Below are positions 26,067-34,195 of a stretch of 64,000 nt of DNA, piece by piece; position 1 is the stretch's first letter; every line of letters begins with the position of its first letter. Below the pieces are notes generated by a model. That model worked only from the letters and a program-made list of their open reading frames with translations. It was not told the origin of the DNA and made no database searches. Location: positions 4,775,001 to 4,839,000 of the forward strand of contig NZ_JBEPOB010000001.1 in assembly GCF_040546595.1 (NCBI RefSeq), written 5' to 3'. The DNA is from Bosea sp. OAE506. Its GTDB lineage: Bacteria > Pseudomonadota > Alphaproteobacteria > Rhizobiales > Beijerinckiaceae. Position numbers and translations under genes: made by a program.

Positions 26067-27863
26067 TCAGAACTGCTCGGCGCTCAGCGCCATCGTCGAA
26101 TCCGAGCCGCTGGTGATCCGTGCCAGATGCGCCGCCGTCTCGGGCAGGCTGCGCTCCATGAAAAAGCGGGCCGTGACGAGCTTGGTGTTCATGCGCTCGG
26201 TCGCGCCATTGGCGCCGGCCTTGAGCTTGTCCTGCGCGACCCTGGCCATCTTGGCCCACATATAGCCGAGCGAGACGAGGCCGAGCAGGTGCATGTAGTC
26301 GGTCGCGCCGGCGCCGGCATTATCGGGCTTGGCGAGCGCGTTGTTCATGAACCACATCGTCGCCTGCTGGAGATGGCCGAGCGAGGCGGCCAGCGGCGCC
26401 AGAAGAGGCTTCAGCGCCTCGTCCTCGCCGTTCTCCTTCAGGAACGTGCCGACCTCGTTGAAGAAGGCCATGATGGCGCGGCCACCGTCGCGGCCGAGCT
26501 TTCGGCCGACGAGGTCCATCGCCTGCACGCCGTTGGCGCCCTCGTAGATCATGGCGATGCGGGCATCGCGCACGAACTGCTCCATGCCCCATTCGGCGAT
26601 GTAGCCATGGCCGCCGAACATCTGCTGGGCCTTCACCGCGTTGTCGAAGCCGACATCGGTGAGCACGCCCTTCAGCACCGGCGTCATCAGGCCGAGCTGG
26701 TCGTCGGCTGCCTGGCGCTCGGCTTCGTCGCCCGAACGATGGGCGATGTCCGACTTCAGCGCGTTCCAGAGCACGAAGGCGCGCGCCGCCTCGTTGAAGG
26801 CCTTGATCGACATCAGGGTGCGGCGGACGTCGGGATGGACGATGATCGGGTCGGCGGCCTTGTCGGGGCTCTTGGCGCCGGTCAGCGAGCGGCCCTGGAC
26901 GCGGTCCTTCGCATAGACGACGGCGTTCTGGTAGGCGACCTCGGACTGGGCCAGCCCCTGAATGGCGACGCCGAGCCTGGCCTCGTTCATCATCACGAAC
27001 ATGGCGTTGAGGCCCTTGTTTTCCGTGCCGATGAGCCAGCCCTTCGCCCCGTCATAGTTCATGACGCAGGTGGCGTTGCCGTGAATGCCCATCTTGTGCT
27101 CGATCGAGCCGCAGGAGACGTGGTTGTTCTCGCCCACTGAGCCGTCTTCACCGATCGCATTGCGCGGCACGACGAAGAGCGAGATGCCCTTGACGCCGGC
27201 CGGCGCGCCCTCGATGCGGGCGAGCACGAGGTGGATGATGTTCTCGGTGATGTCCTGCTCGCCGGCCGAGATGAAGATCTTGGTGCCGGTGATGGAATAC
27301 GAGCCGTCGCCGTTGGGGACCGCCTTGGTCTTGATCAGCCCGAGATCGGTGCCGCAATGCGGCTCGGTCAGGTTCATGGTGCCCGACCAAATGCCCTCGA
27401 TCATCTTGGGCAGATAGGTGCGCTTCTGCTCGTCCGAGCCGTGGACGTTCAGCGCAGCGATCGCGCCCATGGTCAGGCCGGGATACATGGCAAAGGCCAT
27501 GTTCGCCGAGGAGGCGAACTCGTTCATGACGGCGCCGAGTGTGTAGGGCAGACCCTGGCCGCCATACTCCGGATCCATGGCCAGCCCGATCCAGCCGCCC
27601 TGGGCATAGGCCTCATGAGCCGCCTTGAAGCCTTTCGGCGTGGTGACGCGGCCATCGGCGTGGCGGGTGCAGCCCTCCTGATCGCCGGAATGATTCAGCG
27701 GCTGGAGCACCTCCTCGCAGAGCTTGGCGCCCTCGCCGAGAACGGCCTCGACCACGTCCGGCGTCGCATCGGCGAAGCCCGGCAGGTTGTTGTAGCGTTC
27801 GATGTTGAAGACGTCGTTCAGCAGAAACAGGGTGTCTTCGACGGGTGCCTTGTAAACCGGCAT
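26067..27863 (-). CDS. Acyl-CoA dehydrogenase (long, C-terminal-extended type)
   Basis: 598 residues from the ATG at 27863, which has GAGGGAGG at good spacing; the open frame continues upstream without similarity. The start MPVYKAPVEDTLFLLNDVF and the size mark the extended acyl-CoA dehydrogenase subgroup with an additional C-terminal domain. FAD/substrate motifs include GTMNLTEPHCGTDLG near 160 and YSITGTKIFISAGEQD near 190. The catalytic Glu region is near YEGANGVQAMDLVGRKL. It performs the first step of beta-oxidation. It has its own promoter and lies downstream of a terminator that isolates it from merR. Confidence 0.93.
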   Translation of the reverse strand: MPVYKAPVEDTLFLLNDVFNIERYNNLPGFADATPDVVEAVLGEGAKLCEEVLQPLNHSGDQEGCTRHADGRVTTPKGFKAAHEAYAQGGWIGLAMDPEYGGQGLPYTLGAVMNEFASSANMAFAMYPGLTMGAIAALNVHGSDEQKRTYLPKMIEGIWSGTMNLTEPHCGTDLGLIKTKAVPNGDGSYSITGTKIFISAGEQDITENIIHLVLARIEGAPAGVKGISLFVVPRNAIGEDGSVGENNHVSCGSIEHKMGIHGNATCVMNYDGAKGWLIGTENKGLNAMFVMMNEARLGVAIQGLAQSEVAYQNAVVYAKDRVQGRSLTGAKSPDKAADPIIVHPDVRRTLMSIKAFNEAARAFVLWNALKSDIAHRSGDEAERQAADDQLGLMTPVLKGVLTDVGFDNAVKAQQMFGGHGYIAEWGMEQFVRDARIAMIYEGANGVQAMDLVGRKLGRDGGRAIMAFFNEVGTFLKENGEDEALKPLLAPLAASLGHLQQATMWFMNNALAKPDNAGAGATDYMHLLGLVSLGYMWAKMARVAQDKLKAGANGATERMNTKLVTARFFMERSLPETAAHLARITSGSDSTMALSAEQF

Positions 27864-27913
27864 GGCGTGCCTCCCTCGCATCGCTTCGAGCGCCGTCGAC
27901 CGCGACGCATCGT

Positions 27914-27951
27914 GATAGTTCATATCTAAACTATCTCGACGGCTTTGGCAA
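27914..27951 (-). promoter_or_regulatory. Promoter of acyl-CoA dehydrogenase gene with overlapping operator-like repeat
   Basis: On the minus strand, TTGCCA (27951-27946) and TAGATA (27928-27923) are separated by 17 bp and resemble -35/-10 boxes. A perfect inverted repeat GATAGTT-N8-AACTATC (27914-27935) is centred exactly on the -10 box. A protein bound there would block RNA polymerase, so repression is likely, perhaps by the nearby MerR protein or a fatty-acid regulator. Prediction only. Confidence 0.55.
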
Positions 27952-27995
27952 GGAAGCTCGCGAGTTCGTGCGTTGTGAGGAGGCCCTAACGACAA

Positions 27996-28019
27996 ACGCC
28001 CCGGCGGATGCCGGGGCGT
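27996..28019 (-). terminator. Rho-independent terminator after merR
   Basis: A perfect 10-bp stem (ACGCCCCGGC / GCCGGGGCGT) with a GGAT-type tetraloop, followed on the minus strand by a T-rich TTTGTCGTT. It lies 64 bp beyond the merR stop and upstream of the acyl-CoA dehydrogenase promoter, so it separates the two transcription units. Confidence 0.75.
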
Positions 28020-28082
28020 CGATGACATGCATGGAAGACGTGGTCAGGCGGAGGCTATCCGCCGTTCCCGCGCCTCGCCTGC

Positions 28083-28538
28083 TCAGGACTTGGCGAAGCG
28101 GGCGGCAGAGGCTTCGAGCTCGGCGATGGCGTCGTCGATCTCCGAGCGCTGGGCGCGCAGCAGGTCGAGTTGCTCGAGAACCTGCTCGCGGCTGAGCTGC
28201 AGGCCACCCACGGACGCGGCGCCGGTGTCGGCGCCCTTCTTGTCCTCATTGGCGAGCATGGCGCGGATCTCCACCAGCGTGAACCCGAGCTGCTTACCCT
28301 TCAGGATGAGAGCCAGGCGGGCGCGGTCGCGGCTGGAATAGATGCGCGTCATGCCCGAACGAGCCGGCGCGATCAGACCGCGCGATTCGTAGAAGCGCAG
28401 CGTGCGGAGCGTCACGCCGAAGTCGCGGGCGAGATCGCTGATGGTGAAACCGCCCGAGGAATCGGCGTCGTTCAGGGCGGGGTCGGCACGGCCGGTATCA
28501 ATCGAGGCGGCCGCCAGAGCGGAGCTTTGGCGTGACAT
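28083..28538 (-). CDS. MerR-family transcriptional regulator
   Basis: 151 residues from the ATG at 28538. An N-terminal winged-helix MerR domain (about 24-90) reads FTISDLARDFGVTLRTLRFYE, SRGLIAPAR, RARLALILKGKQLGFTL. A coiled-coil dimerisation helix follows (LSREQVLEQLDLLRAQRSEIDDAI). No Cys metal-sensing pattern is present, so it is not a metal or SoxR-type sensor. Neighbouring beta-oxidation genes suggest an acyl-CoA-responsive regulator like those controlling fatty-acid or branched-chain catabolism. The inverted repeats in front of its own gene suggest autoregulation. Confidence 0.9.
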   Translation of the reverse strand: MSRQSSALAAASIDTGRADPALNDADSSGGFTISDLARDFGVTLRTLRFYESRGLIAPARSGMTRIYSSRDRARLALILKGKQLGFTLVEIRAMLANEDKKGADTGAASVGGLQLSREQVLEQLDLLRAQRSEIDDAIAELEASAARFAKS

Positions 28539-28608
28539 CGGGTTCAATCCTTGAATACGGGAACATGTCGCCGGCTTGAATCGCGGCGATCTTGGGGGAT
28601 GACGACCT

Positions 28609-28662
28609 TCTATACGGGTCGCTCTCCTAGCGTCAGGTAATATCGCCCTTACCTGAGGTAAG
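28609..28662 (-). promoter_or_regulatory. Predicted merR promoter with overlapping palindromes
   Basis: On the minus strand, CTGACG (28636-28631) and TATAGA (28614-28609), 16 bp apart, could be -35/-10. Overlapping them are three AGGTAA half-sites in alternating orientation. CAGGTAA-N8-TTACCTG (28634-28655) is a perfect 22-bp inverted repeat, and CTTACCT-G-AGGTAAG (28648-28662) a perfect 15-bp palindrome. They are a plausible MerR-protein operator for autoregulation. Confidence 0.55.
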
Positions 28663-28727
28663 TTACCGTTAGCCGGGGGTGGAATGAGCGCCTCGGCGCG
28701 CCGCGTCAAGGCGGCGTTGGGACAAAA

Positions 28728-28766
28728 TTAACGGTTGGGGTCGCGAATCTTAACCCGCTGTTTACC
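28728..28766 (+). promoter_or_regulatory. CtrA-like box and GANTC site upstream of podJ-like gene
   Basis: TTAACCCGCTGTTTACC (28750-28766) fits the CtrA consensus TTAA-N7-TTAA with one mismatch. A second TTAAC half-site is at 28728-28732. A GAATC, a GANTC site methylated by CcrM and read by GcrA, directly abuts it at 28745-28749. In Caulobacter podJ is under cell-cycle control, which makes this arrangement meaningful; here it is prediction from sequence. Confidence 0.5.
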
Positions 28767-28912
28767 ACGTCGGCCAAAAGCTCCCGCCTGCGGATCGGCG
28801 TCCTGCCTGCGGCAACGTAATCTTCAGGTGTCGGCGATCCGCAGGAAGCCGCGGCATTCAGGGGCCTGCGTTCTTCCGATCTGGTCAGGAAGCCCCGAAG
28901 GCGAGCGTCAAC

Positions 28913-31900
28913 ATGGCCACCAGCCTGCCCTGGAGCGTCAAGGGCGTCGATCCCCGCACGCGCGATGCCGCCAAGGCCGCCGCTCGGCGCGCCGGGATGA
29001 CGCTCGGCGAGTGGCTGGACCACAAGCTCCGCGAGGAAGCCGCGCCCGAGCTGTCGTCGCCCCCGGAGCAGCTCGACATCGCGGCCCTGTCGGAGCGTCT
29101 CGCCCGGCTCTCCCAGGGCCAGATGGATACCGCCCCGCAGCCCGCGCCCCCGCTGCCTCGGGACGGAACAGCCCGCCATGAGATCGATGCCGTTCTCGCC
29201 CAGGCGGCGCAGATCGAGAAGCTGACCCGGGAGTCGAGCGCCAAGACCGCCGGCGCGCTCGATTCGATCGCCCGCTGGATCGAGACCGCCGAGCAGCGCA
29301 TGAGCTCGGGCGAGCGCGCCGCCGCCGAGCGCCAGGACCGCGCGACCAGCGTCATCGCCGATGCGATCAAAACGATGGGCGAGCGGCTCGTCGAGATCGA
29401 ACGCCGCACGAGCGAGGCCGCGCGTGCGCCTGCCCGCAGCGAGCCGGCGCCCCGCCTCGCCTTCAGCCGCGACGGGCTGGCCGCCGCCGTCACCGACATC
29501 CGCACGCGCCAGCGCATGCTGGACGACGAAGAGACAGCCGCCCCGCGCGCCCCGACCGCCGCCGCCGAGAGCCGCATCTCCGCGCTGCGCCAGGACCTGC
29601 GCGACCTCAGCGCTCGCATCGCGCCGGCCGCCGCCCGCGCCGAGCGTCCGCTGGCGCCCGTCCGTGCGGCGCCCCCTGTGCGCGACCCGCAAATCGACCA
29701 GATCGAGAGCCGCATCGCCGATCTCGGCACCAAGCTCGACCGGCTCGACACGCGCGACCGCCTCGACCCCATCCTAAAGCCGCTGGCGCGGATCGAATCC
29801 GAGGTTTCGCGCCTCGCTCAGGACCGCTCGGGCGAGAGCTTCCAACGCTTCGAACTCGAGATCGCTCATCTCGCCGCCAAGGTCGACGCGCTCACCGCGC
29901 GCGGCAGCGACCGCACGATGCTGGCGCCGGTCCAGCGCGACATCGCCGAGCTGCGCGACATCCTCGCCAGCAGCGGCAACGAAGCCCGGCTGGGCGAGCT
30001 GTCTCAGCAGGTCGGCGCGCTGTCGCTCGAGATCGGGCGGATGCGCGACAGCCGCCCTGACGGGCGCGAGCTTCAAGGCCTGACGTCGGCGATCGACGAT
30101 GTTCGCGACGCCATCCTGTCGGATCGCAGCCAGTCGCGCCTGCAGGATCTCGAGCCGCTGGAGGCCCTTTCCCGGCAGATCCAGACGCTCGCCGGCAAGA
30201 TCGAGACGCGTCCCGACCGCCAGATCGAGGACCGCATCGACGCGCTGCAGGCCCGCATCGAGCAGCTCGCGGAAAAGGGGCCCACGGGGGTCACGCGCCA
30301 GATCGAGGCGCTCGCCGGGCGCATCGAGAACCTCGCCGCCTCCAGCAGCCTCGCCCATCTGGTCAGCGACGGCCAGCCGATTCAGGTCGCGCAGGTCGAT
30401 CTGCGCCCGGTCGAGGAGATGCTGCGCAATCTCGCCGAGAAGATCGACGAGGCCGGGCGCCCGGGCGCCGATACCGGCGCCTTCGATGCCTTGGAGCGGC
30501 AGATCTCGGGCCTCGCCCAGCGTCTCGACGCCGCCGCAGCGACCCGCTCCGCCGAGACCGGCATGGAGCGCACGCTGCAGGACCTCGTGCTGCATCTGCG
30601 CTCGCTGCGCGAAGAGACCACCGAGGCCGCCGAGCGCGCCGCCCGCGCCGCGATGTCGGACCATCTCGACAAGGCGCCCCAGGCCAGCGGCCTGTCGGAG
30701 CTCAGCACGCTGCTGTCGGGCCTGCACGAAACCCAGGCCTCGACCGGGCGCGAGACGCAGGACGCCATCGGCGCCGTCCACCAGACGCTCGAAACCATCA
30801 TCTCGCGGCTCTCCAGCCTGGAAGCCGAGCTGGTGTCTGACCGGCAGGCCGCCGCAGCGCCGCGCACGCCGATGCCGCCACGCGTGGCTGCCGCCGAGCG
30901 CGCCGCCGCCAAGCCGCCGGCCGCGCCCGCCGGCATCAGCCTGGCGATGGAGGACCGTATCGCCGCTCCCGAGCGTGCGCCCGCTGCGAAGGCGGAGCCG
31001 GTCGCCACCACGGCGGCGGCCCAGCTCAATGCCGCGCTCGACGTGCCGCTGGAGCCCGGCTCCGGGCGGCCGCGGGCCGAGACTGCCGCGAGCGGCGTGC
31101 CGGATCCGCAGTCGATCCGCCAGAACCTGATCGCCGCCGCGCGTCGCTCCGCCAAGGCGGCCACGGAAGCCGCCGCGACGGCGCCGGCGGCCTCGTCCGA
31201 GACGCCCAAGGGCGGCAACCGCCTCAAGGAGATGCTGGAGAAGCGCAAGCGCCCGCTCCTGCTCGGCCTCGCCGCGCTGGTGCTGGCGCTCGGCACGGCC
31301 CACCTTGTCAGCGGCGCGCTGAAAGGCCCGCGCACGGCCACGACCGGCGAAGCCGTGCAGAGCCCGATCGCGCCGCGCGAGGAGGCCCCCACCTCCCCGC
31401 CTGCCAAGGACCAGTCCTCGGCTCTGCAGCCCGGCACCGTCGCCCCGCAGGCGACCACGCTGGCCGCCGTTCCGGCCAGCGCTCCTGCCGCCGCCGAGAT
31501 CACCGGCTCGACCACCCAGCCTCCGGCCCCGCCCGCCGCGGCGCCGGTTGCCACCCCGACCCCCGGAACGGCCGAGACGGTTCAGCCCGTGACTGGCCTG
31601 GGCGAGCTGCCCGCCGGGCTCGGCGGCCCGGGGCTGCGCAAGGCCGCCCTCGATGGCGACGCGCGCGCCGTCTACGAGCTTGCCAGCCGCGCCGCCGACG
31701 GCCCGGCCGCCACCCGCGATCCGAAGCTCGCCATGCGCCTGTTCGAGCGCGCGGCCGTCGCCGGGCTCGCCCCGGCCCAGTTCCGCCTCGGCAATATGTT
31801 CGAAAAGGGCATCGGCACGGCCCGCGACCTGTCGCTGGCCCGGGTCTGGTACACGCGAGCCGCCGAGCGCGGCAACGCCAAGGCCATGCACAACCTCGCC

Positions 31901-32290
31901 GTCCTCCATGCCGAGGGTGTCTCGGGCAAGCCGGATTATGCCTCGGCCACCGACTGGTTCCGGCGTGCCGCCGAGCATGGCGTGCGCGACAGCCAGTACA
32001 ATCTGGCCGTCCTGCTCGGTCGCGGCCTCGGCGCGCCGACCGACCTCGCCCAGTCCTATCTCTGGTTCGCCGTGGCCGCCGGCCAGGGCGACGACGACGC
32101 CGCGCGCAAGCGCGACGAAGTCTCCCAGCGCCTGAGCCCGACCGATCTCGCCGCTGCCAAGGCCGAGGCCGCCACCTGGAAGCCGCGCCAGGCCAGCGCC
32201 GCCGCCAACGAGGTGACCCCGCCCGCACGGGGCTGGGAGGCCTCGCCGACCGCGACGGCGCCGAAGCCGGCCAAGCCCGCCCGGATCTGA
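28913..32290 (+). CDS. PodJ-like polar localization protein with Sel1 repeats
   Basis: 1125 residues. The N-terminus SVKGVDPRTRDAAKAAARRAG followed by MTLGEWLDHKL is the conserved start of alphaproteobacterial PodJ-like proteins. Residues about 50-640 are rich in heptad-like helices (coiled coils) with Gln/Arg/Leu patterns. An Ala/Pro-rich region precedes one transmembrane helix near 778-800 (LLLGLAALVLALGTAHLVSG). The C-terminal part, about 905-1070, has at least four Sel1-like repeats (A-FRLGNMFEKGIGTARD, A-HNLAVLHAEG). The coiled-coil part should be cytoplasmic and the Sel1 part periplasmic. It probably organises the cell pole. It is monocistronic. Confidence 0.85.
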   Translation: MATSLPWSVKGVDPRTRDAAKAAARRAGMTLGEWLDHKLREEAAPELSSPPEQLDIAALSERLARLSQGQMDTAPQPAPPLPRDGTARHEIDAVLAQAAQIEKLTRESSAKTAGALDSIARWIETAEQRMSSGERAAAERQDRATSVIADAIKTMGERLVEIERRTSEAARAPARSEPAPRLAFSRDGLAAAVTDIRTRQRMLDDEETAAPRAPTAAAESRISALRQDLRDLSARIAPAAARAERPLAPVRAAPPVRDPQIDQIESRIADLGTKLDRLDTRDRLDPILKPLARIESEVSRLAQDRSGESFQRFELEIAHLAAKVDALTARGSDRTMLAPVQRDIAELRDILASSGNEARLGELSQQVGALSLEIGRMRDSRPDGRELQGLTSAIDDVRDAILSDRSQSRLQDLEPLEALSRQIQTLAGKIETRPDRQIEDRIDALQARIEQLAEKGPTGVTRQIEALAGRIENLAASSSLAHLVSDGQPIQVAQVDLRPVEEMLRNLAEKIDEAGRPGADTGAFDALERQISGLAQRLDAAAATRSAETGMERTLQDLVLHLRSLREETTEAAERAARAAMSDHLDKAPQASGLSELSTLLSGLHETQASTGRETQDAIGAVHQTLETIISRLSSLEAELVSDRQAAAAPRTPMPPRVAAAERAAAKPPAAPAGISLAMEDRIAAPERAPAAKAEPVATTAAAQLNAALDVPLEPGSGRPRAETAASGVPDPQSIRQNLIAAARRSAKAATEAAATAPAASSETPKGGNRLKEMLEKRKRPLLLGLAALVLALGTAHLVSGALKGPRTATTGEAVQSPIAPREEAPTSPPAKDQSSALQPGTVAPQATTLAAVPASAPAAAEITGSTTQPPAPPAAAPVATPTPGTAETVQPVTGLGELPAGLGGPGLRKAALDGDARAVYELASRAADGPAATRDPKLAMRLFERAAVAGLAPAQFRLGNMFEKGIGTARDLSLARVWYTRAAERGNAKAMHNLAVLHAEGVSGKPDYASATDWFRRAAEHGVRDSQYNLAVLLGRGLGAPTDLAQSYLWFAVAAGQGDDDAARKRDEVSQRLSPTDLAAAKAEAATWKPRQASAAANEVTPPARGWEASPTATAPKPAKPARI

Positions 32291-32488
32291 GCCCCGCGCC
32301 GGCCGGACCGAGGCCTCGCGCGCTGGAACCGTCATGGTTTCGACGCGTTGGCGCGCCATCAGGTCGAAGTCGGGCATCCGCCCGCTTCGGCCTCTCCGCA
32401 TCGGAAACTCCCCTTAACCGGATCGGTGCAGAGTGAGACCGGGCGAGAGAGCCCGCCAGCCGACGCCCGCGTCGCGTGAGGAGCCGAG

Positions 32489-33418
32489 GTGCAGATCTAC
32501 CTACCGATTGCCGAGCTGCCGATCAGCATCCTCACGGTGCTGGGACTCAGCGGCGCGGTCGGTTTCGTGTCAGGCCTGTTCGGGGTTGGCGGCGGCTTTC
32601 TGCTGACGCCCCTGCTGATCTTCCTGGACATCCCGCCCGCCGTCGCGGTGGCGACCGTCGCGGCCCAGGTCGCCGGCTCCTCGACGACGGGCGTGCTGAC
32701 CTACTGGCGCCGCCGCGCGCTCGATCTCAAGCTCGGCACCATCCTCGTCGCGGGCGGTATCCTCGGCACCCTGCTCGGCGTGCTGTTCTTCAACTCGATG
32801 CGGCGCCTGGGCCAGCTCGAGCTCGTCATCACCCTGTCCTATGTCACGCTGTTCACGATCATCGGCGGGCTTATGCTCTATGACGCCCTGCGCGCGATGC
32901 TGCGGGTGCGCGCGGGCAAGCCGGCACGGCTGAAGCGGCGGGCCGGCACCCATCCGTGGTGGATGGGGCTGCCGCTGCGGATGCGCTTCCCCGATTCGCA
33001 GCTCTATTGCAGCGTCATCCCCATCGCGACGCTTGCCATCGTCATCGGCTTCATCGGCGCGGTGCTGGGCGTCGGCGGCGGCTTCATCCTGGTCCCGGCG
33101 CTGATCTATTTCTTCCGGATTCCGACCGCCATCGTGGTCGGCACTTCGCTGTTCCAGATCCTGATGACGATGACGGGCGCGACGCTGCTGCACGCGCTGA
33201 CCAACCAATCCGTCGATCTGGTGCTGGCGATCCTGCTGCTGCTGGGCGGCGTGATCGGCGCGCAGTTCGGCGGGCGGGCGGCCCGCAACCTCAATGTCGA
33301 ATCCTTCCGGCTGCTGCTCGCTCTGCTGATCCTCTCGGTCGGGCTGCGCTTTGCGATCGAGCTGTTCATCCCGCCGAGCGAGCCGTTCTCCGTCGTGATC
33401 TCGGAGGGGGCGCGGTGA
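32489..33418 (+). CDS. TauE/SafE-family sulfite/organosulfonate exporter
   Basis: 309 residues from a GTG start at 32489 with GAGGAG upstream. About eight membrane helices are arranged as two homologous halves, each opening with a GVGGGF(I/L) loop (GLFGVGGGFLLTP near 30, AVLGVGGGFILVP near 193), the hallmark of TauE/SafE. It is an inner-membrane permease, likely exporting a sulfur-containing anion. The stop overlaps the next gene's start (GTGA), so the two are coupled. Confidence 0.92.
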   Translation: MQIYLPIAELPISILTVLGLSGAVGFVSGLFGVGGGFLLTPLLIFLDIPPAVAVATVAAQVAGSSTTGVLTYWRRRALDLKLGTILVAGGILGTLLGVLFFNSMRRLGQLELVITLSYVTLFTIIGGLMLYDALRAMLRVRAGKPARLKRRAGTHPWWMGLPLRMRFPDSQLYCSVIPIATLAIVIGFIGAVLGVGGGFILVPALIYFFRIPTAIVVGTSLFQILMTMTGATLLHALTNQSVDLVLAILLLLGGVIGAQFGGRAARNLNVESFRLLLALLILSVGLRFAIELFIPPSEPFSVVISEGAR

Positions 33419-34188
33419 GCCTGTTTGCGCGCCTCGCAGCTCTCCTCGTGCTGCTCGCAGCCGGCGCCGGCGTCGCGCGCGCGGAGACGCTGATCGCGGC
33501 GATGTCGAGCCACCAGATCCTGATCACCTCCAACTACACCGGAAGCCAGCTCACCGTCTTCGGCGTGGTCGAGCGCGACGGGCGGACGGTCGCACGCGGC
33601 GACCCCTACGACATCGTCGTCACGGCACGCGGGCCGCGGCGGATGCTGCTGGTGCGCGAGAAGGAGCGGCTGGGGCCGATCTGGATCAACCGCACGCAGC
33701 GGCGTTTCCCTGACAGCTCGCTGTTCCTGACAGTCGCGAGCAACCGGCCGCTGAGCGAGATCGTGAGCCCGGAGACGGCGCGGCGCGAACGCGTGGGGCT
33801 GGAGAACGCTCACAAGACCCGCGACGCCGCGCTCGACCTCGACACCACCACCGCCCGTTTCTCGGACGGGCTGCTGCGCATCCTCTCGGAGAAGGGGCTC
33901 TATTCGGCCGAGGAGCGGGGGGTGACCTTCCTCTCCAGCACGGTGTTCAGCGCCCCGATCGAGGTGCCCGCCACCGCGCCGACCGGATCCTACGAGATCG
34001 AAATCGTGCTCTATGCCGGCGGCGTTCCACTCGCCCGCCAGACCACCAATTTCGAGGTGGTGAAGAGCGGCATGGAGCAGCGCCTGGCAGCGGGGGCCCA
34101 TGAGCTTCCGCTGGTCTACGGGCTCGTCACCGTGCTGATGGCGCTGCTGCTGGGCTGGCTCGCCAGCGTCGTCTTCCGGCGAGACTGA
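33415..34188 (+). CDS. TIGR02186 family membrane-anchored periplasmic protein
   Basis: 257 residues from a GTG at 33415 that overlaps the TauE stop. A signal peptide (LAALLVLLAAGAGVARA) precedes a beta-rich periplasmic domain with SSHQILITSNYTGSQLTVFG, RGPRRMLLVREKERL and GPIWINRTQ. A C-terminal membrane helix (LVTVLMALLLGWLASVVF) ends the protein. This is the TIGR02186 (alphaproteobacterial transmembrane) family, routinely paired with TauE/SafE permeases. It is probably an accessory subunit, but the role is unproven. It converges on moeA with only 7 bp between stops. Confidence 0.88.
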   Translation: MSLFARLAALLVLLAAGAGVARAETLIAAMSSHQILITSNYTGSQLTVFGVVERDGRTVARGDPYDIVVTARGPRRMLLVREKERLGPIWINRTQRRFPDSSLFLTVASNRPLSEIVSPETARRERVGLENAHKTRDAALDLDTTTARFSDGLLRILSEKGLYSAEERGVTFLSSTVFSAPIEVPATAPTGSYEIEIVLYAGGVPLARQTTNFEVVKSGMEQRLAAGAHELPLVYGLVTVLMALLLGWLASVVFRRD

Positions 34189-34195
34189 GCGCGGC

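Larger units (their letters stand above)
28539..28912. other. Divergent intergenic region merR / podJ-like gene
   Basis: 374 bp with no gene. It holds the merR promoter and operator (about 28609-28662) on the left and the podJ-like control region with GANTC and CtrA-like motifs (28728-28766) on the right. The 28767-28912 part is the podJ-like leader, in which I see nothing specific. Confidence 0.7.

Noticed and set aside
29774..32401. An 875-codon minus-strand open frame opposite the podJ-like gene
   Set aside because: Gly/Arg/Ala-only low-complexity shadow; the plus-strand protein has conserved motifs and regulatory sites.
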